From Prorocentrum cordatum (Eukaryota; Sar; Dinophyceae; Prorocentrales; Prorocentraceae): 64,000 nt of DNA. The notes under the pieces are model-generated. The model saw nothing but the letters and a program-made list of their open reading frames with translations, did not search any database and was not told the DNA's origin. The DNA is taken from the NCBI GenBank assembly GCA_963575745.1, contig CAUYUJ010003603.1, positions 403,640 to 467,639 on the forward strand, read 5' to 3'. Positions 53,013 through 63,889 of this stretch are shown here, piece by piece (the first letter of the stretch is position 1; each line of letters begins with the position of its first letter). The translations under genes were made by a program, and so were the position numbers.

Positions 53013-54235
53013 GGGGCACCACCGAAGAATATATCCACCATTGCGGTATTCACAACTACGTATGGTTGGGTCTTTCGTCAGGCTATTTATGTTTGAACTA
53101 TTTTTCCATTTTTCCCTGAAAATTGGCCTGCAGGGGGACAGGCCCGACCTAAGGCTAAGTCACAGTTTTCAGGCCCCGTGCATTTTCTGCTTGCTGCACT
53201 GCAAGGTTCTGGTTTGTGCCCGGGTTTGGAGGGGGTCCTGCAGGCTTGCAGGGCCTGTGCCCGGGCTTCTTCTGGAAGCGCGGCAGTGCGGTAGTTCCTT
53301 CGTGCCGCCGTCTAGGAAAAAATTTGTCTCGAGGGATGCTGGGTGTCCAGGTCTAGCGCGTCCAGGCTTACGGGGCCTTGCGACAGCGGAGGGTCGAGAA
53401 GCTCGGCCGCGCTCGGGCCCGCCTCACGGGTTCCAGCGGCCGACGGCGCGCCCTCGGCGGCCCGGGCCCGGCCGCACGGGGCCTCGCTGGCCGGAGCACT
53501 CCGCTGCTGGGCGGAGCCCGAAGGGAGCCGGCCCGCGGCCCGATGCGCACAGGAGAAGTCGGCGGCGAGCCCGGTGTGAGAAGGGGTGCGGTGCGATGGT
53601 GTCATGTGATGGGGGAGCTGGCGGTGTTACGTGTCGCAGATATCGCATCGCCACTTCCACGATTGGCACCGGGGCTTCTCAGAAGCACCCCCGGCCTTCA
53701 GGGGCAGACGCAGGACGCTTCCCAGAAGGGCGGAGGGCTTCCGAGGCTTCTGAGAAGGCCCACGCCTTCTCACGCCCTCGCGCGCATGAAAGGGTCAATG
53801 AGTGTACGGGCTGGTCCGCCGCAAGCAAAATGTGGATATGTGAGCCGGTTGCGCCCTCTGCACGTGTGGGGTAGATACAAGCGTCTGCTTGCATCGGAGT
53901 TCGGGGGGGTGAGATCGGAGCCACACTCGAGGTAACCAGGAATTCGTTTCGTTTCGTGCGCGATGTGCGGGCGAGGCGAACTTGCGCGAGTGTTTGGCCT
54001 AGCAGCGGCCAAGTCAGACCGAAATGAATCGCCTCGGGGCCATCGCCCCCGGCTGTCTAGCCAGTTGTCCCGATTACTCAGACAACAAAGAAAACATTCT
54101 AGGTAGCGGGACAACAATCAAAACACATGGGTCCCGAAGGCCCGTGATCGGGACAATCGCCAAAACAGATGGATTATTTTCGCCCGTGAGTGTCGATGGA
54201 TTATTTTCGCCGTTCGTTTTAACATGAGCGACTGT
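53013..54235. other. Spacer, no recognised gene
   Basis: GC-rich 53350-53780, then mixed. Frames are short or contradictory. GGATTATTTTCGCC occurs twice (54169, 54199). Confidence 0.45.
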
Positions 54236-54332
54236 CCCCCGTGGGTGTCGATGGTTGTCCCGATGGTTGTCCTGATTGATGTCACGATGGCTGTCCCGAT
54301 GGCTGTCTTGATGGTTGTCCCGATAATGATAA
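54236..54332. repeat. 12-bp minisatellite GATGGTTGTCCC, copy 2
   Basis: Seven to eight imperfect units of the array at 12783-12926, ending in GATAATGATAATAATAAG. Confidence 0.85.
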
Positions 54333-54420
54333 TAATAAGATCGATATATTTGTCCTCAAACAGTCCTTGCACAAAGGAATTGGAGGGGTGTGTCGCGGCT
54401 TCGGCTGGTGAACGGCTGGT

Positions 54421-54651
54421 GCCGCCTCATTATGTGCGTTGCTTGGGTGTGTCGGGGTTTCGGCTGGTGCCAGCTTGGTGCCGGCTCGTTGCCGCTTCGT
54501 TGCCGTCTCATGTGTTGGGTGAGTGTCGGGGTTTCGGTTGTTGCATGTTTGGTGCCGCCTCGTTACCGCCTCCGTGCGCTGGGTGGGTGTGTCGGCTGGT
54601 GCCTGGTTTGTGTTGCCTCGTTGCCAACCCGTTGCCGCCTCGTGCGGCAAG
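54421..54651. repeat. Minisatellite of 60-75 bp units
   Basis: Three units with GCCGCCTCGTTGCCGCCTCG, TGTGTTGGGTGGGTGTCGGG and GTTTCGGCTGGTGC elements and a partial fourth. Confidence 0.75.
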
Positions 54652-55082
54652 CTAGCATACACGACCCTGCTTACACAGCCCAGCTTACACGGCCAGGCTT
54701 GCACTAGTTTGCATCGCCCATCCGCTGTGCGTGGCCTGGCACTAAATGGAGCGGTGGCGGCTCGCTGCTGCTAGCACTGGTCTCAGTAGAGGCTCTTTGG
54801 TGGGTTACCGCGGGAGCCTGCAAACCGTGCGCCCCTTCGCAGTGAGGCGGGGTGTGTGGTCAGTGTGAAACAGAAACCTATACCGCGTAGTTTTCATTTT
54901 GCAGTTCACACCACAGCTTACATTACATGTCTTACACCACATATCTTGCACCACGCAGCTTAGACGACCCAGCTTGCATCATAGCACGCACACCGCATAG
55001 CTTACTCCACATAGCGTACACCGCATAGTTTAGGCAGCATTGTTTTCACGTTCAGCCCACACCACACAGTTCTCACTACGTG
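54652..55082. repeat. TTACACCACAYAGCT-type short repeats
   Basis: Imperfect 13-16 bp phrases (CAGCTTACAC, CACCGCATAGCTTAC) at 54652-54700 and 54895-55075, with a mixed spacer between. Confidence 0.6.
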
Positions 55083-55980
55083 GATCATTCATGCTTCGCG
55101 TATCCTCACCAGCCCGTTCAGAAACCCTGCCCACGAGATTGGACGGGAAGCGGAATGAAGAACACACATGGTGAAACAAGGCAGGCAACCAGGGTGAGCA
55201 GAGAGATCTCTGAGAGCAAGGGGGTGGCTTTGGATGGCCTCTTCGGGCCGTCCTTGGAGCCTGCGGGGCGGGAGGGGGCGGCGAGGGGAGGAGAAGGAGC
55301 TGGAGGAGCTGGAGGAGGAGGAGGAGGAGCAGGAAGAGGAGGAGGAGGAGGAGGAGGGGGCAAACCGCCTCTTGGGGCCCTCGTGGGACGCTGTTGGGGT
55401 GCTCGTGGGCGCTTTGGGGGCAATCTCGGGGCCGTCTTGGACCCTGTTGGAGTTCTCTTGGGGCTCTCTTGGGGCCTTCTTTTGTCCCTGGAAGGCCTCT
55501 TGAGGCTATCTTGGAGGCTATCGGTCAGAGGCCTCGATTCGCCTCCCCCCCCCCTGGCGCCTTCACATTTGCATATTGGAACCGTTTTGGCGCGCTCTTG
55601 GGCTCCCTTGGGGCCGTCAGAAGGGGCATCTTGGGCCCCTCTTGCGGCTCTCTTGGGCCTTCGGGTGTTGAATCTTCAGAAGGGCATCGGGAGCGAAACG
55701 CACAGTCTGCAGATGTTATTTCAATAATTGATGGGTGTTGGCGTGTTGGAGGGGTCATGGCGGCTCCGAGAGTACTTGGAATTGTATTTAAATTCTTTCG
55801 GGCCTCGTGGAGGCATGTTGGAAACAAGTTTGGGCAACATTCGGCTATCTTGCGCCATACTGGAGGCCATCTTGGAGTACCAGGCGGCGTCCTCGTGGTG
55901 CCATCTTGGGCGCCCTGACTGCTCGCCCCCCCCCACCCCCCGATCCAAACAAAAAATCCCTGGGAGGGGAGGGGGAGGGT
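55083..55980. repeat. (GGA)n, CTCTTGGGG minisatellite and spacer
   Basis: GGA-rich 55268-55362, then about 330 bp with CTTGGGG or CTTGGAGG every 10-21 bp to 55700. 55700-55920 continues with more diverged GGCCTCGTGG/CATCTTGG phrases. No gene. Confidence 0.65.
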
Positions 55981-56061
55981 ACCCCTCCCTGAAGGGACGA
56001 TGGCTTGAAAGAGGCGACAATGACATCGTTAGACCACCTACGCCCAGAGGGTTGTTGGGAT
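55981..56061 (-). repeat. Dispersed 80-bp tRNA-like repeat, copy 3
   Basis: Shares CCCCTCCCTGAAGGGA and GTTAGACCACCTACGCCC with copy 1. The A-box-like minus-strand part GGGCGTAGGTGGTCTAACG is identical; the middle has diverged. Confidence 0.6.
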
Positions 56062-57400
56062 GAGGCCATCGATATTACACCGTATAGTGTTCACCTCGAT
56101 CGCCCTCACCACCTAGTTCACGCAATGGTAACAACTCCACATTGCAGTAACACACCGTTTGGGGTCTACGTTGGCTCACAGATTGGTCGTGGTATCGGCG
56201 GAAAGATAGTCAAAACGATCGATGGTAAGCCCGATCGAACGGTGGTTGTCCTGCTGCGTGTTCTGACCTATGTCTCAGCATTGCCCCCATAGATGCACAG
56301 TGAGATCGGCATACGTATTGATAGCGACATCGGCAGACAAGCAGTGAGACAGTTGTATCGTGATATTGGTAGGTGAATGCGCAGATGGGCATACATTCAC
56401 ATCTGTATACACTCATCTCCATATACATGTACGCATAGATAAGCCCCCCCCCCGCGGGGAACCCATCTCCACACATGCACGACCGACAGCTTCAAACGAT
56501 GAAAACATTTCATGTGTTCATGCAGATGTTGACGCAGTGTTGTTGCAAGGACGCCTGCAAACGAAAACCGTATGAAAGCTATGCCCTTCAATTGAAAAAG
56601 TTACAGTAGAAACAAATTAAAAGTTACACAAGTTCAATCAATCAGAATAGCGGTTTGGGACCATCATGCAGTACCAGGAAACAAGCAGTGAGATTGTGAC
56701 CAGGCCCAGGAAACAATCAGTACCTCCCGTAAGCCCATTGAAATAATGAACATCAAGGGTTCCCCGATCTCTCTTCTTTCTTCCTCAGAATTGAAAGTTC
56801 AAGTCGAGAAGACATTCAACGATGGAAGCACAACACCACAATTTCTTGGGACCACGATCCCTGTAAGACACTTGTGAGACCCTTGGGTTTGTTTGAAGGA
56901 CATACGGCATCTGTAAGACCCTGAAGAAGAGCAACAAGCAAAGGAACAACGTGTTCTGGATTAGTGTTCCATCTCCAGTCGTCTCCCCCCTCTTCCTTAC
57001 ACGTTAACAAGCAATAGGGCACGTGACAGTTAAGAAGGATAACAAAAAACCGCGTGGCTCTAACACCCCTACGAGACCCTTGACCTTTAAAAGTAAGAGA
57101 AATGGTTGCGAGGCCTCCACAGCAGTAACAACCAAAGGTTTTTCTCATTCGCGCTACCTTCCCGATCTTCCCCCTTCCCCTTTACACTGGAAAGCATTAA
57201 GAACATCAACTGGCAAAAACAATTAGAAAGCGCATTGGGACCACAATGTACTTTAAACGGAGAAGGTTAAAGGCAAGGTATAAATCGAGCATGTACCGCT
57301 GCCGTGCCTGGCTCAAGCCGGGCCCGGCCAGATATGTGACTGTGCCTCACTGAGGCGCACTACTTGCATCTGAGATCGGAAAACATCCTTTCCATTGACG
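56062..57400. promoter_or_regulatory. AT-richer region upstream of the Gag-like gene; possible LTR or 5' UTR
   Basis: Base composition changes sharply from the GC-rich satellites. No open frame of interest. GGGACCAYRAT occurs at 56659, 56849 and 57237, and CAGGAAACAA(G/T)CAGT twice at 56679 and 56708. TATAAAT at 57279-57285 lies about 120 bp before the ATG and could be a TATA box of an LTR promoter. A GTGCCTCACTGAGGCGCAC hairpin is at 57342-57360. The second LTR would lie outside the window, so LTR status cannot be tested here. No primer-binding site was recognised. Confidence 0.35.
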
Positions 57401-60400
57401 ATGCCCATCTTACTCTTTACTCCAGATCCCATGCTTCGTCTCGCTCTCTTGCTCATGCGCTATGAGCCTAAGCCTGGGATATGGAAGCGCCTAAGGCGGA
57501 CTGTATACCTAAGCTTACCAGCTTGTTTTCGACTTGGTAGCGGAGCTGGCTACACTCTCGTGTGGCTGGCTCTCGCTCTGATTCCTGTAATCCACGGCAC
57601 AACTTGGTGGACTACTACTACGGTGGAATACCATGTTGCGCCGGCTCTGCGAGGAGCGGAGCCAGTCCGCGATCGAGCTAGCGGGGCAACCCGCGAACTC
57701 GAGACGCTCTCTCCTACTTCACTGCGCTACTTCACTCCCGACTTCCACCAGATGCCAATCGGCAACTCGATCGAGAACGTGGTCACCCTGCGGGGCTACC
57801 CGCAGCGGGGCCACCTGCATCCCGTGCCGGTCAGGCGCCTCACGGCTACCACGCCAGAGCCTGACAAACCACAGCCCAAACCAATCACCGAAGCCGAAAT
57901 GCACATGCATTGGATCAAAATAACTATCTTCGGCATTCTGTGGGTAATAATGGGATGTGCTGTGGGATACATGCGGCAGGGGATGGACGACACGCGTACT
58001 ACTGGCCCTTCATGGGACCCTGCCGGTACTACGCCTTTTCGCGAATATGTTCGCGAAGTACATGCATGGTTAAACGTAACGAGCGGCAATATGACACCAC
58101 CACAACAAGCTGCAGCACTACAACGAGGCCTTCAAGGTCTGGCTCGTCGTATCGCCATGCAGGTCCCCTCCCAGATCATCAATTATGGTGTAACTGTCAA
58201 TGGACAGCCAACGGATGCAGTAACCTACATACTGTACTTACTGAGCACCAAATTTGAAAATCTGGAAGATGAGCGCCAGCTCAACTCTGGCACGGCCCTT
58301 ATCGACTTCCGCGTCGAAAGGGGCGAGCGAATCGACTCAGTATTAGCTCGATTCGAGATGGCCCGTGACGAGGCTAACTCTGTTGGCTTTGTCATCCCCA
58401 ACTTTCAGATCCTAACGCTGATTCTCTTCAGAGCGTTAGGCGTTGGCGCGTCACGAGCCCAACACCTGCTCGAGCCCTTCAATCATCAGATGCCCCGAAC
58501 ACAAGCAGACTATGACAGGCTGTTGACCAGGATGAGGAACTACGGACATGTTGCCGAGCGCTCTCCTGGTAACATAGCGGGTATCTTCACAGGGCACCAC
58601 TCACATGCAGGTGTTTACGCCACGACTGCGGGGTCACCCGCTGGTCCTGGCGAGCCAAATCCCTGGGCTGACCCAGCCGATATGCCCAACGAGGCCACTG
58701 CCCTTCTAGGGCAGACCGGCCAGGCATCGGCAGAGGCAGCTGAGGCGAACGCCTGGTCGAACTACTCGCCAGGCGCCGCCTACACTGCAAGCCCGCCCTC
58801 GGGCACAACCCTCTGGGGCCAAGCGGAGTCATCCGCTCAATGGTCTCAGCCACCCTCACCGTTTGAATCTGGCACTGACACAGATACTTCATCTGACGAT
58901 GAGCACAATGGAATAGTCTCTGCTGGTAATGACTATCCAGCGGACGACACTCACCTTTCTGAACAGCAAAGGGCGGAAGCCGCCTTTATGGCTTATCGCA
59001 AATCAAAACGCCGTTGGAGGCGCTTTATGAAGAAACCAGTCAGAAAAGTGAGACGTGCAGTACGCCGACATTTCAAACAATTTGGAAAGGGTCGTGGTAA
59101 AGGGGGTCGCAGACGCCGTATGCATGGTAGGGGTATTACTGCTTTCCTCACGTCCTTAACTGATATGGCTTTTGAAGAAGTTCTTATCGGAGGCAAAGGT
59201 CGGGGTCACAGGCGGACCTCCGGTAAGGGAAAGGGGCGGAGGGGCAACCCTAGGGACGCTTCTGGTAATACTATGAAGTGTCATACATGCGGTAGCACAG
59301 AGCATTTGCGCGATCAATGCCCGAAGGGGAAAGGAAAGGGATCCGTACACTTGGCTCAAAATTCTTTTATGGATGACATAGATTACATTGACTACGAGTT
59401 TTACGTCAATCCAGAAGCGGCTCCCGCTGCGGGCTCCTCCACGTATTACGTGATGGCCCGCTATGCTGAAGCAACCGTGGCCCTGGAAGACTACGCAGTG
59501 ACCCTCTTCGACGAGTTCCACGGCTGGGACGAGGTCGATGAGATTGCGTACAATGCTTGGTTCGGTCTTCCAGCGGGGCCACCCGCCGGTGACGAGGTCT
59601 CCGAAGCCGAGACTGTCCCGGCAACAGAGGAAGAACTCACCGCCGCGCTGGCCCCACAAGTGATTGGCATGCCGTTGCTGCCAAATCCGTCGTGGGCTGG
59701 CTCGGAGATGGGAGACGCCGATGACGAAATGCGGGGCCATCCCGCGTATTCCGACTCCGAAGAATCCGAAGAAGATTATAACGACATGCTCCAAGAGCAG
59801 GTTTCAGAAGCAATCCGACTCTTGAGTGCGCCAGCACAGCAGCAGATGACGATGAGCGAACTGCTGTCGCACCCAGGAGTTGCCCGTCTACGTCCATACT
59901 TGGATTCGAACATGTCAGCATCTCAGATGCTTAAAGCACTCCAAGCTCTAGCGGGGTCACCCGCCGAAGAGATGCTAGACACAACAGCGGGGCCACCCGC
60001 TTGGTCTATGGATGTATTCATGCAAGGTTGCGATCAAATGAACATTAACGACCTCTCGATGGAGCAGTTAAATGACATCGGATACTTCAGAAGCCCGTAT
60101 CAAAACGTGTTCATGGTCCAGGACAGCTCAGAGGACTCGGAGGACATGCGGTACGCCAAGAGGGACAGGCGACCGTCGCCTCCCCGAGACTCAGAGCATG
60201 ACGATCAAAGGCCAGTGACACGTGGTAGTGCGTCAGCGGGGCCAGCCCGCGGAAGGAGCCGCTCAGCTCCTAGACGCCCTACGCATGATGAATCGGGCTA
60301 TCCATACAGCACTGAGCACTCCGTTGGAGTATCTGCTCAGCAGGTGCCGGATTGGTACATCCAGATGGTACCCCGGCTACTCTATGGATACTCTTCGGCA

Positions 60401-60412
60401 CTGGTATTCTAA
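57401..60412 (+). CDS. Gag-like protein of a copia-like retroelement
   Basis: 1003 codons from the ATG at 57401, six bases after an in-frame TTG; an in-frame TGA lies at 57371. Two hydrophobic segments (residues about 51-66 and 171-189) predict membrane insertion, unusual for Gag. Residues about 215-395 form a helical capsid-like region (DAVTYILYLLSTKFENLEDE, LARFEMARDEANSVGF). Then a Pro/Ser/Gly-rich spacer, a strongly basic stretch at 530-590 (RKSKRRWRRFMKKPVRKVRR) and a canonical CCHC zinc knuckle, CHTCGSTEHLRDQC, at 627-640, which binds RNA in Gag proteins. The C-terminal 350 residues are acidic and contain AGPPA/AGSPA motifs encoded by the 14-nt hairpin. Undamaged apart from the frame junction at the end. 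Confidence 0.8.
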   Translation: MPILLFTPDPMLRLALLLMRYEPKPGIWKRLRRTVYLSLPACFRLGSGAGYTLVWLALALIPVIHGTTWWTTTTVEYHVAPALRGAEPVRDRASGATRELETLSPTSLRYFTPDFHQMPIGNSIENVVTLRGYPQRGHLHPVPVRRLTATTPEPDKPQPKPITEAEMHMHWIKITIFGILWVIMGCAVGYMRQGMDDTRTTGPSWDPAGTTPFREYVREVHAWLNVTSGNMTPPQQAAALQRGLQGLARRIAMQVPSQIINYGVTVNGQPTDAVTYILYLLSTKFENLEDERQLNSGTALIDFRVERGERIDSVLARFEMARDEANSVGFVIPNFQILTLILFRALGVGASRAQHLLEPFNHQMPRTQADYDRLLTRMRNYGHVAERSPGNIAGIFTGHHSHAGVYATTAGSPAGPGEPNPWADPADMPNEATALLGQTGQASAEAAEANAWSNYSPGAAYTASPPSGTTLWGQAESSAQWSQPPSPFESGTDTDTSSDDEHNGIVSAGNDYPADDTHLSEQQRAEAAFMAYRKSKRRWRRFMKKPVRKVRRAVRRHFKQFGKGRGKGGRRRRMHGRGITAFLTSLTDMAFEEVLIGGKGRGHRRTSGKGKGRRGNPRDASGNTMKCHTCGSTEHLRDQCPKGKGKGSVHLAQNSFMDDIDYIDYEFYVNPEAAPAAGSSTYYVMARYAEATVALEDYAVTLFDEFHGWDEVDEIAYNAWFGLPAGPPAGDEVSEAETVPATEEELTAALAPQVIGMPLLPNPSWAGSEMGDADDEMRGHPAYSDSEESEEDYNDMLQEQVSEAIRLLSAPAQQQMTMSELLSHPGVARLRPYLDSNMSASQMLKALQALAGSPAEEMLDTTAGPPAWSMDVFMQGCDQMNINDLSMEQLNDIGYFRSPYQNVFMVQDSSEDSEDMRYAKRDRRPSPPRDSEHDDQRPVTRGSASAGPARGRSRSAPRRPTHDESGYPYSTEHSVGVSAQQVPDWYIQMVPRLLYGYSSALVF

Positions 60413-63400
60413 GGAATACTGTGCCAAAAGGGACGAGACTGGCGCGATAATCCGTACCAAGGGCGGCAAGACCAAGACGCCAGAGGCCTGGGACAAAAGG
60501 GCGAAGAAGCAGGAGATCATCACTGACCGCAAAACGTACAGAAAGCAAGTATGTCAGTGTGAGCCCTTTAAAGGCCACATGCGCAGGTGTCCGATGGACC
60601 GCCCCTCCAGGAGCCCTCACCATGGAGAGACCCCGTGGAATTGGTCTCATGGAGACGACGCGGGTAACGTCCATGATCCGAACAAAGAGGTTCCTGGAGG
60701 AGGAAAGCGCATCACAGAGGCCGATCGCGTCCCTATGACCGAAGAGGTGGCCAACACCGTCAAGGAAAATTGGGCAAAGCTTCCCAATGACCACCGCCTC
60801 AAGGAATGGAACCCCGAATCCAGTAAGGAAGCGGGGTCACCCGCAGAATCCAGTAAGGAAGCGGGGTCACCCGCAGAATCCAGTAAGGAAGCGGGGTCAC
60901 CCGCAGAATCCAGCAAGGAAGCGGGGTCACCCGCAGAAGCAGTACCAGCCGCTGGATCTGCGGACGAGTGGATAGACGTTGCCTCTGCTGCCGGGTCCGC
61001 CGCCGGCACTGACCGCACTGAGCTAAATGAAGAGTGGGCGGCGGAAGACGGTTCAGAGAATCCATTCCCTGACGGAAGTGCCTGCTGGTACTTCAGCTCT
61101 TCGGCGCAGAAGTGGCTCATCACGAGGGTACTCTACCGCCATGAGAATGGCAAATACAAGCTGGCCATAAAGGGTGTTGCCGACATCGACCAGATGAGGC
61201 AGGTTACCCATGATCATGGCCAGCCAGAAGGCCCTCCGAGAGACCCTCCTGGTCCACGACCAGGCAAGAGCAGCAGACCACCTCCAAGACCTAGAGCCGA
61301 CTCCTCGTCGTCACCGACTCCGGCGAAAAGGCCCTCGTCCAAGAGCCCCGAAGACACGCAGGGACGGGCGAAGGTCAGAGCGATCGCCAAGATGGACGAC
61401 CCTGAGCCGGCAGATCCTCCTGGTCTATCCGTGACAGAGAGGAAGAAGGTCTTTGCTGGACCATCGACTCCGATGCCTCCAGTGACCCAAGGCGATGTCA
61501 AGGACGAAGCTCGCGACAAGCCTAAGGCAGCGTTCCGAGGTGACTGGACTCCAACACTGCATCAGCCACGCCTTGCACCACGACCAGGTTCGGCACGAAT
61601 GAAAGCGCAGCCGAAGCCCGAAGCTGGGATGAGGTCGGTGCGGGCAGAAGCGGCCGCCAAGGCTAAGGAGGACAAGGGCTCTGCGGGGCCACCCGCTAAA
61701 GCGGCGCCAGCCGTAACAGCGGGGACACCCGCAGAAGGCACTCTCTCCAGAGAAGAACGCTTCAGAGTCCTCAAAGAGTTTGGCGACCAACAGAAACTGA
61801 CTGATGATGCAGCTGCTGACAAAGGTCGCCAGAACCCTGGCGCGGAGTCATCTGCAGGAGCTGCCTCGTCAGCCGCAGGTTCTGCAGGGCCACCCATTAA
61901 AGCGGCGCCAGCTGCATTAGCGGGGCCACCCGTCAAGGCGCCGCCGGCTGCATTAGCGGGGTCACCCGCAAGCGGGCAGCCAATAATGTCTGTTCTGAGG
62001 GTCATTCCTTTGGAATGCAAGTTGTATTGGCAAGGCATTGTAGACAAAGGCCCGAGGCAGCCCATTAACCCACGAGTCACTCCAGACGACACGGACCGAT
62101 ATGAAGTCATTAATTGTCCGGTTCGTCGTAATTTCAAGTGTCACAACGACTGGGAGCGCGAACAACAGAAAGTGGGAAACATGCTGCGAGACAGGCCGCC
62201 ACTACGTGTTGCGCAGCATAGAGAATCGCTCCTGAAGGTCATGCAACAGAACGGCGCTGATCCGACCCTGCCGAGTAAGGAGCAGATGACCAAGATATCG
62301 ATCTGGTTTTCGACGGCTCTACGCCACAGTCCATATTATAAGGACAAACACAACCGATACTTCGAGAAGGTCAGCACTTTCGATCCGTACGACGGCTGGG
62401 TTGTCATTGACGATCTGCTGGCAAACTGGCAGGAAAATGATCAGTATAAACACTATCGTGACATGCACGAAGTGCTGATCAAGGGCAGGCCCCACTCGTC
62501 ATTCGTGTACTGGGTGCTGCTAAACTGCTGTGAGATTATTGACCATCACGGCATGCAGAAGGGCAGGCTCCAGATGAAGTGCGTTGATGATAGCCTGCTG
62601 CTGCCGAAAAGGTTTCAACCAACGAACCGCAGGCCACAGTACTTCATCAGAGCTACGAATGGCCACAGCAGTCCAGGCGTCCACTGTCCCGAGTCGTTGT
62701 TCAAGCCGATCACAACATGGATGAAAGAACCAGACGACCCAGTATATTTCATCCACGGGACGCAGTGGGAGTATGTCAAGGACATTCTTGCTAATGGCCT
62801 GTCATGCCTCGCACAGGACAACCCGAAGAGGAAAGGGGGGCGCCAATTTGTGCATGGCTGCCCCTACCTCCCGGGCGACCCGAGGATTCAATCGGGCATC
62901 CGTCCTGACTCGGAGGTGCTCATATTCTGCAGCATCAACAAGATGCTGTCCAGTGGCTTCTCTCTATGGAGATCAGCAAATGACATAGTCATGACACGGG
63001 GCCACGACGGGCGTATACCGCCCGATCATATCCTCCAGATAGTGAGCATTGCGAAATATCGGGTCGGCGAAGCCTGGACCAATCCGCTGTTTTATGACAA
63101 GACGCGGAGGCGGGGCCAACCCGCGGACAGGATTCGCACTGATGACTACCTGCCACTTAAAATGTGTGACAGAACTGTGGCGGTAATGGAAGATCATGCC
63201 ATGTACCTCAAGGGCTGGGCTAAGACGGACGGTCGTCCATTCAATTTGGTCATGACCGAGCAAGATGTTGCTCCACGACCGTTCGAGACACAGACAGTCC
63301 TCATGATGAATGCCCAGGAGAACGAGGTCATGCCTGAGGCGGGGCCACCCGCAGGAGCGGGGACACCCGCCGTAGACACCTCGGACGGTTCATGGCAGCA

Positions 63401-63889
63401 AGTAGTCACACCGGTGGCGACGGTAGCATCTCCGTGGCGGCCGGACCAGCAGTCTTGGGTCCAGGCTCTCAACAGCCATTTGACATCAGCTGACGTCTCT
63501 GGACTGACCGATCAGCTATACCGAGCTGACCCGTGGGCGGTGCACGCAGGTATCCAAGATGCACAGCAGAGGAACCTGCGCCCTCCTGCGGGGCCACCCG
63601 GCATCCTAGGGACACAACCACAACGCCCTCCGCAGCAAGCTGGAGGCGCGAGGTTTGTCCCCATGAGCGGATCAGATGGTGGCTCGCCGTATCGGACTCC
63701 GCCGTCCGAAACGAGCGAAAACAGCTTGTGGCAACGACTCCAGGCGATTCGCGGGAATCCGACGCTCGCAGCGGCACTCCAGGCGACCACTCCCTTCGGC
63801 ACTCCGAGGGGTAGTGAAGGAGGAGTGGCTGCGGGGTCACCCGCCGAGCGAACGCCTGCGGAGTCATCCGCACATGCGGGGCCACCCGC
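57681..63889 (+). repeat. Dispersed 14-nt hairpin GCGGGGYCACCCGC, about 25 copies
   Basis: Stem GCGGG/CCCGC, loop GYCA. Clear copies start at 57681 (loop GCAA), 57790 (GCTA), 58628, 59573, 59951, 59987, 60831, 60861, 60891, 60921, 61683, 61719, 61956, 63339, 63357, 63831 and 63876. Copies with a 5-nt loop are at 60236 and 63110. GCGGAGTCATCCGC, with a compensated stem pair, is at 58823 and 63858. Degenerate copies are at 57805, 61842, 61884, 61920 and 63588. Nearly all are in the codon phase GCG-GGG-NCA-CCC-GCN, giving AGPPA, AGSPA or AGTPA. Confidence 0.92.

Noticed and set aside
51490-53874. Frames of 300-600 codons across the 90-bp satellite
   Set aside because: Same cause; frames jump at 91-bp units and no non-repeat domain is attached.
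57295-57317. SL-like ACCG-TGCC-TGGCTCAAG before the Gag-like gene
   Set aside because: Only the last nine bases and scattered positions match and a 1-nt insertion is needed; not distinguishable from chance.
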